A stretch of 64,000 nt of DNA from Coralloluteibacterium stylophorae (GTDB lineage Bacteria > Pseudomonadota > Gammaproteobacteria > Xanthomonadales > Xanthomonadaceae), in contig NZ_JAGQFT020000001.1 of NCBI RefSeq assembly GCF_018122625.2, positions 434,001-498,000 of the forward strand. The letters are read 5' to 3'. Position 1 is the first letter of the stretch. Each line of letters begins with the position of its first letter. A program made the position numbers and the translations under genes. The notes beneath the pieces are model-generated. The model was not told the origin of the DNA and made no database searches. It saw only the letters and a list, made by a program, of their open reading frames with translations. This document shows, in pieces, positions 37,237-51,094 of the stretch.

Positions 37237-38304
37237 TCAGGCCTGCCCACGCGCCGGCGGAAGCACGGCTCCGCCGCTGAAGTTCCCGTGCAGCTCCTCG
37301 ACCTGCGCGCGGCGCGACAGCAGGGCGCGCACGACGTCCGGATCGAACTGGCGCCCGGCCTCGGCCTCGATGTGGGCGAGCGCCTCGGCGAGCGTCCACG
37401 CGTCGCGCCAGGGGCGTGGGCTGGTGAGCGCGTCGAGCACGTCGGCCACCGCCACGATGCGCGCCTGCACCGGGATCGCCGCACCCTTCAGCCCGGCGGG
37501 ATAGCCGCCACCGTCCCAGCGCTCCTGGTAGTGCAGCGCGATCAGCGCGCCGGCCTGCACGAACCGGCTGCGGCTGTCGCTGAGGATATCGTGGCCGATC
37601 CGCGGATGGCGCTTGATCGCCTCGAACTCCTCGGCGTCGAGCGGCCCCGGCTTCTGCAGGATCGCGTCGGACACGCCGATCTTGCCGATGTCGTTGAGCG
37701 GCGCGGCGAGCTCGATCATGCGCACCTCCTCGTCCGGCAGGCCGAGCGTCTCGGCGAGCAGGCCGGCGTAGCGCGCCATCCGCTCCATCTGGTAGCCGGC
37801 GGCGCCGCTGCGGTGCTCGGTGGCGCGCGCCAGGCGCAGCAGGATGTCGCGCTCGCGTTCCTCGAGCTCGTGCATGCTCGACAGCAGCTGGCGTTCCAGC
37901 AGGCGGGTGCGCGACTTCAGCGACTGCTGCTGCTGGCGCAGTTCCAGCAGGTTGCGGCAGCGCGCGCGCAGCTCGCGCGGCTTGATCGGCTTGACCATGA
38001 AGTCGATCACGCCGGCATCGAGCGCGGCATTGCGCACCGGCTCGTCGCCGACCACGGTGATCAGCACGATCGGCACGTCGCGGTGGGTCAACGGGCGGCG
38101 GAAGCGGCGCGCGAACTCCAGCCCGTCGAGCTTGGGCATGCGGTAGTCGAGCAGCAGCAGGTCCGGGTGCGCGCTCTGCGACCACAGCAGCGCCTCGACC
38201 GGGTCGCCGAAGTCGGTGACCTGGATTCCGCTGCTGATGTCCTCGATCACATGGCGCAGCATGGTGCGCTGGGACGGCAGGTCGTCGACGATGAGCACGT
38301 TCAC
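37237..38304 (-). CDS. rpfG: DSF response regulator RpfG with degenerate HD-GYP domain
   Basis: 355 residues from GTG at 38304 (GAGG 8 nt upstream); an ATG at 38376 would add 24 residues. Receiver (1-120) is intact: Asp7/8, phospho-acceptor Asp53 (LLLDYRMP), Thr83, Lys105. The HD-GYP domain (about 150-340) is not. The HD pair reads Asn204-Asp205 (APLNDIGKIG), and the paired histidines before WDG read Tyr259-Gln260 (LHYQERWDGGGYP). His233, Lys208, Asp288 and the GYP loop remain. The family hydrolyses c-di-GMP; here catalysis is doubtful, while the GYP surface used to bind GGDEF proteins is kept. Confidence 0.92.
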   Translation of the reverse strand: MNVLIVDDLPSQRTMLRHVIEDISSGIQVTDFGDPVEALLWSQSAHPDLLLLDYRMPKLDGLEFARRFRRPLTHRDVPIVLITVVGDEPVRNAALDAGVIDFMVKPIKPRELRARCRNLLELRQQQQSLKSRTRLLERQLLSSMHELEERERDILLRLARATEHRSGAAGYQMERMARYAGLLAETLGLPDEEVRMIELAAPLNDIGKIGVSDAILQKPGPLDAEEFEAIKRHPRIGHDILSDSRSRFVQAGALIALHYQERWDGGGYPAGLKGAAIPVQARIVAVADVLDALTSPRPWRDAWTLAEALAHIEAEAGRQFDPDVVRALLSRRAQVEELHGNFSGGAVLPPARGQA

Positions 38305-38486
38305 TGGAAGATCCTCGCTGGCGTGCGGCGCGCCGCACTCCCCGGCGGCGACAGGAGCGTACCCCGCCCCGCGCATCCGCAGAAGGTCGGGACGCCGCGC
38401 GCGCGGGCCTGACCGGTCATATCGGCCGACCGCCGGCGCCGCTTGAGGCGGCGGCGCTGCGCCCGCCGCTGCGCGCCGCGGATCGT

Positions 38487-40007
<1,521 letters not shown>

Positions 40008-40105
40008 GGCGGGCTTCGTGGCGGGGCGCAGGTGCATGGCGGGGACGGCCCCGCCGCGGGCGGCCCGCCCGCGACGGACCTGCGCGCCACGGACGGGACC
40101 TCGGG

Positions 40106-41231
40106 TCAGGCGTCGATGCGTTTGGCGCCGGCCTCGAGGCCGGACTTCAGCGCCGCCTCGACGAATTCGTCGAGATCGCCGTCGAGCACCTTCTGGGTGT
40201 CGCTACGCTCGACGCCGGTGCGCAGGTCCTTGATCCGCGACTGGTCGAGCACGTAGTTGCGGATCTGGCTGCCCCAGCCGATGTCGGACTTGGAGGCCTC
40301 CAGCGCGTCCTTCTCCGCATTGCGCTTCTGCAGCTCCAGCTCGTAGAGCTTGGCCTTGAGCATCTTCATCGCGCGGTCGCGGTTGGCGTGCTGCGAGCGC
40401 TCGGTCTGGCAGGCGACCACGGTGTTGGTCGGCACGTGGGTGATGCGCACCGCCGATTCGGTCTTGTTGACGTGCTGGCCGCCCGCGCCGGAGGACCGGT
40501 ACACGTCGGTCTTGAGGTCGGCGGGGTTGATGTCGATGTCGATGTCGTCGTCGACCTCGGGGGACACGAAGACCGAGGTGAACGAGGTATGCCGGCGGTT
40601 GTCGGAGTCGAACGGGCTCTTGCGCACCAGGCGGTGCACGCCGGTCTCGGTCTTGAGCCAGCCGTAGGCGTAGTCGCCCTCGACGCGCACGGTGGCCGAC
40701 TTCACGCCCGCGACCTCGCCCGCGGAGGCCTCCATCAGCTCGGCCTTCCAGCCGCGCGACTCGGCCCAGCGCAGGTACATGCGCAGCAGCATCTCGGCCC
40801 AGTCCTGGGCCTCGGTGCCGCCGGCGCCGGCCTGGATGTCGATGAAGCACGGCGCGCCGTCCATCTCGCCGGAGAACATGCGCTGGAACTCGAGCTGCTC
40901 GACCTCGCGGGCCTGCTTCTCGACGTCCTCGACCACCGCCTGCGCGGTGTCCTCGTCGTCCTCGGCCTCGGCCAGGTCCAGCAGCTCGGCGGCGCCGGCC
41001 AGGCCCTCGCTCAGGCTGCGGATGCCGCCGACGACGCGGTCGAGGCTGGCGCGCTCGCGACCGAGCGCCTGGGCGCGCTCGGGTTCGTTCCAGACGTCGG
41101 GATGTTCCAGTTCGCGGTCGACTTCCTCCAACCGCTCGACCTTGAGGTCGTAGTCAAAGATACCCCCTCAGCGCATCCAGCCGACCGCGGAGGTCGGCGA
41201 TGCGCTGGCGGACGGGATTGAGCTCGATCAT
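40106..41231 (-). CDS. prfB: Peptide chain release factor 2 (programmed +1 frameshift)
   Basis: 374 residues after frameshifting. Codons 1-25 ([20 protein letters not shown], then LRGYL) run from ATG 41231 to an in-frame UGA at 41156. The ribosome shifts +1 at CUU-UGA-C and continues [19 protein letters not shown]2 reads UGA and UAA: the SPF codon-recognition motif (205-207) and the GGQ hydrolysis motif (250-252) are intact. The frameshift makes expression respond to RF2 level. Divergent from the diguanylate cyclase gene. Confidence 0.96.
41153..41168 (-). promoter_or_regulatory. RF2 programmed frameshift site
   Basis: AGGGGG-TAT-CTT-TGA-C on the minus strand: an internal Shine-Dalgarno-like stimulator, slippery CUU, stop UGA and the C that weakens termination, exactly the conserved prfB arrangement. 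Confidence 0.95.
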
Positions 41232-41390
41232 GGCTCGTCTCGGTCCTGCGTCGGTGCAATGAAAAAGACCGGCGAGGATAGCAGAGCGCGACGCGGCGGT
41301 CGCGGGCACGGCGGCGCGCCGCGTCCTCCACCCGGCACGGCGCTTGCTTCCCGTCTGCACGGAATACTTCCGGTCCGGGCGGATACGACG

Positions 41391-43298
41391 ATGACCAAGC
41401 CGATGCTGCTGGCGGCGCTGACTGCGGCCCTGTTGGCCTGCGCGCTGCGCGGCGCCGCGGCGCCGGCGCAGGACGCGCCCGGCGTCGATGCCGAGGCCAT
41501 GCGCTGCCTGGAGATGCGCCGCGGCCAGCCCGCCGGGGCGATGGCGCTGGCTCGCCGGCTTCTCGACGCCGGTGCGCTGCCGGCCCTGACCGAGATGAAG
41601 ATCCAGGTCTGCCTCGGCTACGCGGCGGGACTCGCCGGGGACGTGGCGACGGCGCGCGCTGCCGCGGCGCGCCTGCAGGACCTGTCCCGCCGCGACGACA
41701 TCGATCCGCAGGACCGCCTGCGCGTGCTGTCCAATCTCGGCGCGATCCGCCAGCTCGCCGGCGAGCTGCAGGGCGCGCTGTCGGCCTACCTCGAGGCGTA
41801 TGCCAGCGCCGAGGCGACCGACGCGCGCGCGGTGCAGGTCGCGACCTTGGTCAACATCGGCAGTATCCATTCGGAGCACCTGGGCGCTTATGCGCTGGCC
41901 GAGCAGTACTACGCGCAGGCCGCGGCGCTGAGCGACGCCGGCGCCGACCACGACCGCGCCACCCTCTACTACGACCGCGTGGTCAACCTGCTGCGCATGC
42001 AGCAGCCGCAGCGCGCGCGCCGCATGCTCGACGAGGCCCGGCGCATCGCCGCCGAGGAGCGCAACGGGCTGGTCGCGGCGCGCCTCGATGCCGAGGCCGC
42101 CGGCCTGCTGATCGGCACCCCGCGGCAGGACGAGGCGGCGGCGGCGCTGGCCGAGGCGATCGCGGTGCAGCGCGCCCTGCCCGACCCGGCGGGCGAGGCC
42201 GCCAGCCTGGTGCTGCGCGCCCGCCTGGAGCGGGCGCAGGACGATTCCGCCGCCGCACTGGCGAGCGCCGCCGCCGCACTGGCCGCGATCGAAGGCGACC
42301 CGGCGCCGCGGGAACGCCGGGACGCGCTGCGCGAGCGTCTCGCCGCGCTGCACGCGCTGGGCCGCGACGAGGAGGCGCTGGCCGCCAGCGAGGATCTCGC
42401 CCGCCTGCAGATCGACGCGCTGCGCGCCTTCAACCTCGACAACCTCGCGCTGCTGCAGGCGCAGATGCAGGACGCCGCCGCCACGCGCGAGGCCCTGGAG
42501 AGCCGCCACCAGGCCGAACTGCATGCGCTGCAGGCGGGCCGCGACCGCACGCTGCGCGATGTCGCGCTCGGCGCCCTCGGCCTGCTCCTGGTCGCGGGCC
42601 TGGGCGTCGCACTGGTGCAGCGCAAGGCCACGCGCCGCCTGCGCCGTCTCAGCAACACCGACGCCCTCACCGGCCTGGTCAACCGCCGCGCGGCGACCGC
42701 CCGGCTCGCCGCCGGCACCGCCGCGGCACCGGCGCACGGCGACCAGCGCGACGTGCTGATGCTCATCGACGTCGACCACTTCAAGGCCATCAACGATCGC
42801 AGCGGCCATGCCGCAGGGGATGCGGTGCTGGTGGCGCTGGCCGGCACGCTGCGCCAGGCCTGCCGCCCGGACGACCTAGTCGCGCGCTGGGGCGGCGAGG
42901 AGTTCCTGGTGCTGGCGCGCGGGCTGACCCCGTCCGGCGCCAGCGCCGTGGCCGAGCGCCTGCGGCTGGCGGCGGCGGCCGGCGCGGACGACGGACCCCG
43001 CATCAGCGTCTCGATCGGCTTCGCACCCTGCCCCTTCTTCGCCGACGGCACCCGCGGCGGCTGGCAGGATGCCGCTCGGATCGCCGATGTCGCGCTGTAT
43101 GCCGCCAAGCGCGCCGGGCGCGACGCCTGGACCGGGCTCTGGGGCGTCGATCCGGCGCGGGGCGACGTCGCCGGCGTGCTCGCCGACCCCGACCGCAGCG
43201 CCGTCGCTGGCGCCATCGAGATCCTCGGCGCGCAGGCCCCGGACTGGCGCCCGGCGCTCGCCGAGCCGGCGCCCGGGTCGACGCCGACGCTGCACTGA
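41391..43298 (+). CDS. TPR-containing membrane diguanylate cyclase
   Basis: 635 residues. Signal peptide (MTKPMLLAALTAALLACALR), a helical TPR-like periplasmic region (about 30-370), a coiled stretch, one membrane helix (DVALGALGLLLVAGLGVAL), then a GGDEF domain. The active loop reads GGEEF (501-505), which is competent, and RPDD (492-495), five residues before it, is a product-inhibition I-site. It should make c-di-GMP from GTP. No receiver domain, so the input is probably envelope-side. The start at 41391 is preferred over 41259 because it opens the signal peptide. Confidence 0.88.
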   Translation: MTKPMLLAALTAALLACALRGAAAPAQDAPGVDAEAMRCLEMRRGQPAGAMALARRLLDAGALPALTEMKIQVCLGYAAGLAGDVATARAAAARLQDLSRRDDIDPQDRLRVLSNLGAIRQLAGELQGALSAYLEAYASAEATDARAVQVATLVNIGSIHSEHLGAYALAEQYYAQAAALSDAGADHDRATLYYDRVVNLLRMQQPQRARRMLDEARRIAAEERNGLVAARLDAEAAGLLIGTPRQDEAAAALAEAIAVQRALPDPAGEAASLVLRARLERAQDDSAAALASAAAALAAIEGDPAPRERRDALRERLAALHALGRDEEALAASEDLARLQIDALRAFNLDNLALLQAQMQDAAATREALESRHQAELHALQAGRDRTLRDVALGALGLLLVAGLGVALVQRKATRRLRRLSNTDALTGLVNRRAATARLAAGTAAAPAHGDQRDVLMLIDVDHFKAINDRSGHAAGDAVLVALAGTLRQACRPDDLVARWGGEEFLVLARGLTPSGASAVAERLRLAAAAGADDGPRISVSIGFAPCPFFADGTRGGWQDAARIADVALYAAKRAGRDAWTGLWGVDPARGDVAGVLADPDRSAVAGAIEILGAQAPDWRPALAEPAPGSTPTLH

Positions 43299-43330
43299 CC
43301 CGCCGGTACCGGCCGGCACCGGCGCCGGGC

Positions 43331-44677
43331 TCAGTCGTGCTGGACGCTGATGCTGTAGCGCCCGCCGGTGCCGAGGTAGGACGAGGCGCGGATCTCGTAG
43401 CGGCCGGGCTCGAGCGTCAGCCGCAGGCGCGCGTCCTCGTTCTCGCCGCCGTCGTCGTCCTCGCCGAGCGGGCGTTCGCCGCGGTACAGGCCGAGCACGC
43501 TGTCGAGGTCGTTGGACATCATGTCGATCACGTAGTCGCCCGCGCGCTCGACCTCCAGCTGGTAGCGGTCGGTGGCGCCGGCGAGCAGGCGGCGGTCCAG
43601 CGGCGTACCGACCTGCAGCGCGCCGCCGCCGATGTCCGGCGGCAGCTCGGTGCTGGTCGCGGTGAGGACGAAGCTGCCCTCGGCGCCGTAGCTGCGCGTG
43701 GAGATGGCGTAGCGGCCGGGCTCGAGCACCGTCTCGATGCGCGCGTCGTAGCCGCCGGCGCCGTCGTCGTCGCTGAGGGACACGCCCTCGCCTTCCAGCC
43801 CCAGGACGCTGTCGATGTCCTCGCCGCGCATCTCGATGCGGACACCGGTGCGGCCTGCGATCGCCAGCGTGTAGCCGGCGGCGTCGACGCCGGTCACCCC
43901 GTACAGCGGCGGCCCGTCGAGCGCCAGCTCGCCGCCGAGTTGCACCGTCCCACCCTGCGGCAGCGGGCGCGCCTCCACCGCGACCCGGACCAGTCCCTCG
44001 CCGCCGCCGTAGGCGCCGACGTGCACGCGGTACTGGCCGGGTTCGAGCACCGCCGTGACCCGCGCATCCAGCCCGGAGCCGTGGTCGTCGTTGCCGAAGG
44101 TGCCGGACGGGCCGCTCACCTCCAGCTGCGCGTCCACGGCGCCGGAACGCGCGTCGAACACGTAGAGGCCCGCTTCGGCGATCTCGACCGTCCAGTCCCG
44201 GCCCTCGGCCGGCAGCCAGGCCGCGACGTCGCTCGGCAGCGCGAGCGTCGCGCCCTCCTCGAGCGGGATGTCGCGCGCACGCAGCCGGAACGGCCCGTAG
44301 GCGTCCGCGTCGCTGCCGCTCACCGCCAGCACCCGGCGTCCGGCCTCTGCGGCGCGATACGACAGCCGGAGCTGGCCCTCCGCGGTGTCGGCCGTCGCCC
44401 GCGCGACCGGCGCCCCATCCTCCAGCAGCACGAGCCCCGCGCGCAGCGCTCCCTCGAGCTGGAACTCGACGACCGAACCCGCGGCGAGATCGACGTCGTA
44501 GAGCACGCTCCGGCTGCCGTCGTTGAGGTTGAGGCGGGCGGCCGAGGTGATCTCGCCGCGGATCTCGTCCCCGACCTCCAGGCGCTGCGCGTCGCCGAGC
44601 GCGTGTGGTCCGCGGCCGCAGGCGGCGAGGACGAGGACGGCGGCGAGGACGGCGGAGCCGGCACCGATAGGCTTCAA
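43331..44677 (-). CDS. Lipoprotein with PPC-type beta repeats
   Basis: 448 residues. TTG start at 44677 with AGGAG 7 nt upstream; signal LKPIGAGSAVLAAVLVLAAC with a LAAC lipobox. The rest is built from about four beta-sandwich units related to bacterial pre-peptidase C-terminal (PPC) domains, each with a run like LGLxxxGxxLxDDDGxxxDAR followed by LEPGRYxIxxxSYG (clearest near residues 205-255, 295-345 and 395-445). These often bind calcium or carbohydrate in secreted enzymes; here no catalytic domain is attached. It follows recJ by 37 bp at the end of the carA-to-recJ run. Confidence 0.8.
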   Translation of the reverse strand: MKPIGAGSAVLAAVLVLAACGRGPHALGDAQRLEVGDEIRGEITSAARLNLNDGSRSVLYDVDLAAGSVVEFQLEGALRAGLVLLEDGAPVARATADTAEGQLRLSYRAAEAGRRVLAVSGSDADAYGPFRLRARDIPLEEGATLALPSDVAAWLPAEGRDWTVEIAEAGLYVFDARSGAVDAQLEVSGPSGTFGNDDHGSGLDARVTAVLEPGQYRVHVGAYGGGEGLVRVAVEARPLPQGGTVQLGGELALDGPPLYGVTGVDAAGYTLAIAGRTGVRIEMRGEDIDSVLGLEGEGVSLSDDDGAGGYDARIETVLEPGRYAISTRSYGAEGSFVLTATSTELPPDIGGGALQVGTPLDRRLLAGATDRYQLEVERAGDYVIDMMSNDLDSVLGLYRGERPLGEDDDGGENEDARLRLTLEPGRYEIRASSYLGTGGRYSISVQHD

Positions 44678-44714
44678 GCGGAATCTCCTGACGGGTGGGA
44701 TCGGAATGGACTGC

Positions 44715-46433
44715 TCAGGCCGGCGCGATGTGGCGCAGGAGCAGCTGGATGTCGCGGCGCTCGCGGAAGTCGTCCGGCTCGAGCTGGTAGGCGGCGTGGA
44801 TCCGCGCCGGCGGCGGCACGCCGTCCCAGCCGAAGCGGATCGCCGACAGCACCGGTCCGCCGTCGCTCGCGCGCAGGCGCAGGCGCAGGTGGCGCCCGCC
44901 GGAGAGTTCGCGGCAGTCGAGCACCTCGAAGGCGTTGTCGAACACCGGCTCCGGGAAGCCCTGGCCCCACGGCCCCGCCGCGCGCAGCAGCTCGGCGAGC
45001 TCGCGGCAGAAGTCGTCCGCGGCGAGCGGCCCGTCGCTGGCCAGCTCCTGCTCCAGCAGTTCCGCATCGAGGCCGCGCTCGACCTCGGCCTGGAAGGCGG
45101 CGCCGAAGCGTTCCAGGTGCGCCAGCGGCAGGGTCAGGCCGGCGGCCATCGCATGCCCGCCGAAGCGCGGGATCAGCCCGGGATGCGCGGCATCGACCGC
45201 GGCCAGCGCATCGCGGATATGAAAACCTGGAATCGAGCGCGCCGAGCCACGCAGCTCGTCCGCACCCTCGTCGGCGGGCGCGAACGCCACCACCGGGCGG
45301 TGCAGGCGCTCCTTGAGCTTGGAGGCGACCAGGCCGACCACGCCCGGATGCCAGCCCGGATCGAACAGGCTCAGCGCCAGCGGCGCCGCGCCCTGCTCCA
45401 GCCCGACGGCGGCGGCGAGGCGGTCGGCCTCGTCGACCATCTGCTGCTGCAACGCGCGCCGTTCGGCGTTGATGCCGTCGAGCGCGGCGGCGTATTCGCG
45501 CGCGCGCTGCGGGTCGTCGGCGAGCAGGCACTCGATGCCCAGGCCCATGTCGTCGAGGCGCCCGGCGGCATTGAGGCGCGGCGCCAGGGCGAAGCCGATG
45601 TCGGTGGTCGACAGCGTCTCCAGCCGGCGCCCGGCCACCTCGGCCAGCGCGCGCAGTCCCGGTCGGCAGCGGCCCTCGCGCAGGCGGCGCAGCCCGGCGG
45701 CGACCAGCACGCGGTTGTTGTAGTCGAGCCGCACCAGGTCGGCGACGGTACCGACGGCGACCAGGTCGAGCAGCTCGGCGAGGTCCGGCGGCGCGCCCGC
45801 GAAGGTGCCGGCGTCCTGCAGCCGGCGGCGCAGGGCGAGCAGCAGGTAGAACACGACGCCGACGCCGGCCATGCACTTGCTCGGGAAGGCGCAGCCGGGT
45901 GCGTTCGGATTGACGATGGCATCGGCGGCCGGCAACGCCGGTCCCGGCAGGTGGTGGTCGCTCACCACCACCCGCCAGCCCCGCGCGCGCGCGGCGGCCA
46001 CGCCGGCCAGGCAGGCGATGCCGTTGTCGACGGTCAGGACCAGGTCCGGCGCGCGCTCGGCCAGCACCTCGACCAGCGCCGGGGACAGTCCGTAGCCGTG
46101 CTGCACGCGGTGCGGCACCTGGTAGCTGACCCGCCCGGCGCCGAGCATGCGCAGGCCGAGCACGGCCGTGGCGGTGCCGGTGGCGCCGTCGCAGTCGAAG
46201 TCGCCGACCACCACGATGTGGCGGTCGGCGGCGATCGCCTCGGCCAGCAGCGCGGTGGCGGCGTCGATGCCGCCGAGTTCCGCCGGCGGATGCAGGCGCG
46301 CCAGGCGCAGCAGCGCGGCCGCGTCGTCGCAGGCGCCGCGCGCGGCGTAGATGCGCTGCAGGACCGGATGCATGTCGCGCCACGGCCCGTGCGCAGGCAC
46401 TGCGCGGCGCCGGATGCGCAGCGCCGGACTCAA
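44715..46433 (-). CDS. recJ: Single-stranded-DNA exonuclease RecJ
   Basis: 572 residues (E. coli 577). 5'-3' ssDNA exonuclease of recombination and mismatch repair. DHH motifs: VVGDFDCDGATGTATAV, LVLTVDNGIA, VVVSDHHLPG; core ADAIVNPN, MAGVGVVFYL; DHHA1 signature RFGGHAMAAGLTL; and C-terminal OB fold. Starts at ATG 46433; a later ATG (MHPVLQRIYAARGA) could also serve. Confidence 0.95.
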   Translation of the reverse strand: MSPALRIRRRAVPAHGPWRDMHPVLQRIYAARGACDDAAALLRLARLHPPAELGGIDAATALLAEAIAADRHIVVVGDFDCDGATGTATAVLGLRMLGAGRVSYQVPHRVQHGYGLSPALVEVLAERAPDLVLTVDNGIACLAGVAAARARGWRVVVSDHHLPGPALPAADAIVNPNAPGCAFPSKCMAGVGVVFYLLLALRRRLQDAGTFAGAPPDLAELLDLVAVGTVADLVRLDYNNRVLVAAGLRRLREGRCRPGLRALAEVAGRRLETLSTTDIGFALAPRLNAAGRLDDMGLGIECLLADDPQRAREYAAALDGINAERRALQQQMVDEADRLAAAVGLEQGAAPLALSLFDPGWHPGVVGLVASKLKERLHRPVVAFAPADEGADELRGSARSIPGFHIRDALAAVDAAHPGLIPRFGGHAMAAGLTLPLAHLERFGAAFQAEVERGLDAELLEQELASDGPLAADDFCRELAELLRAAGPWGQGFPEPVFDNAFEVLDCRELSGGRHLRLRLRASDGGPVLSAIRFGWDGVPPPARIHAAYQLEPDDFRERRDIQLLLRHIAPA

Positions 46434-46443
46434 GCCTGCCTCC

Positions 46444-47370
46444 TCATGCCGCGAACGCGAACGGACGCCGCCGCCACAGCCGCCAGCGCTGCGCGCGCGT
46501 GAGGCGCAGCCGGCCGCCGTCGGCGAGGTCGAGCGCCAGCGCGTCCAGGCGCCCTGCGTCGAGCGCGTCCAGCGCCGGACGCAGCCATTCGCCGGCCAGC
46601 GCTGCCACGTCGCGCACGCCGCGCAGGTCGATCAGGCCGTCGCCCGCGGGGATATCGCCGCCCGGATCGACGCGTACGCCGGCGGCGGCGGCCAGCGCCA
46701 GCAGCTCCGCATCGCCGCTGCGCACCCAGGCCAGCGTGCTGCCGACGCGGTCGGGCAGCAGCCCGCCGCCCCAGAACCACAGCGAATTGACCGGCGGCAG
46801 GCCGCGCTCCACGCGCGCCTGATTGCGCGGATGGTTGTGCAGGACCACCTGCGCCTCGCTCATCAGGCTGCGCCAGCGGCGGGCGTCGGTGCCGTCGGGC
46901 AGGTGCTCGAACAGGTCGTCGCCGAGCACGTCGTCCGGCGAGGCGAACGCTGGAATGCGGGCCTCGCGCGGCAGCCTCAGATACCAGCGCGCCGGGTGCG
47001 GCGCCGACAGCGGAAAGCCGGCGTCGCCGAACAGCGGCTTGAGCGGACGCAGCAGGTCCTGCGCCTCGTCGGCGGCGATCTGCAGCGTCTCGCCGCAGGC
47101 GAGCATGCGCCCGGCATTGATGTCGATGCGCACGTAGGCCGGATCCGCGCGCAGCCAGGCGTGATGGGCGGCGTCGCCGGCGTCGTGCTGCCGGGTCAGC
47201 GCCGCGATCGGCGGCGGCCACGGCGCCACGTCGAACTGGCGCCGCAGCTGCGCGAGGTAACCCGGCTCGCCCGCGGCCGGGCGATCGGCGCGCGCCAGCC
47301 GCAGCGCGAGGTCGGCGTCGAGGCGCTGGCCGCGCAGGCGTTCCGCCGCCGGCAGCAACAGGGTCAGCAT
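46444..47370 (-). CDS. Conserved protein, COG4255-like ('phosphoglycerate mutase' annotation)
   Basis: 308 residues. Recognisable conserved blocks: AWLRADPAYVRIDINAGRML, ARWYLRLP, RRWRSLMSEAQVVLHNHPRN, and PVNSLWFWGGGLLP. Homologues in Xanthomonas and Pseudomonas are often labelled cofactor-independent phosphoglycerate mutase regulator, but no alkaline-phosphatase-type metal motif is visible, so an enzymatic role is not supported. It sits 10 bp before recJ and 16 bp after greA, in the same transcript. Function unknown. Confidence 0.75.
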   Translation of the reverse strand: MLTLLLPAAERLRGQRLDADLALRLARADRPAAGEPGYLAQLRRQFDVAPWPPPIAALTRQHDAGDAAHHAWLRADPAYVRIDINAGRMLACGETLQIAADEAQDLLRPLKPLFGDAGFPLSAPHPARWYLRLPREARIPAFASPDDVLGDDLFEHLPDGTDARRWRSLMSEAQVVLHNHPRNQARVERGLPPVNSLWFWGGGLLPDRVGSTLAWVRSGDAELLALAAAAGVRVDPGGDIPAGDGLIDLRGVRDVAALAGEWLRPALDALDAGRLDALALDLADGGRLRLTRAQRWRLWRRRPFAFAA

Positions 47371-47386
47371 CGGGCGGCCCTCAGCC

Positions 47387-47865
47387 TCAGGCCTGGTACC
47401 GCACCTCGACCAGCTCGAACTCGCGCTGGCCGCCCGGCGCGTCCAGCACCACGGTGTCGCCCGCTTCCTTGCCGATCATCGCGCGCGCCAGCGGCGACGA
47501 GATCGAGATGCGGTTCTGCTTGATGTCGGCCTCGAGGTCGCCCACCACCTGGTAGGTCTTCTCCTCGTCGGTCTCGACGTCGGCCAGCACCACCGTCGCG
47601 CCGAACACGACCTTGCCGCCCGGGTTGAGCTTGCCCGGGTCGATGATCTCGGCATGCGAGAGGTCGGCCTCGAGCTGCTTGATGCGGCCCTCGATGAAGC
47701 CCTGCTGCTCGCGCGCGGCGTGGTACTCGGCGTTCTCCTTGAGGTCGCCGTGCTCGCGCGCCTCGGCGATGGCGGCGATGACCGCCGGCCGCTTCACCCG
47801 CGTCAGGTCCTCGAGCTCGGCGCGCAGGCGCTCGGCGCCGGCGGCGGTCAGGGGAATACGCGTGC

Positions 47866-47869
<4 letters not shown>
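47387..47869 (-). CDS. greA: Transcript cleavage factor GreA
   Basis: 160 residues. N-terminal coiled coil with the acidic tip ([20 protein letters not shown]) and C-terminal FKBP-like domain ([18 protein letters not shown]). Rescues backtracked RNA polymerase through its secondary channel. Its ATG overlaps the carB stop (ATGA). Confidence 0.97.
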
Positions 47870-51093
<3,224 letters not shown>

Positions 51094-51094
51094 C

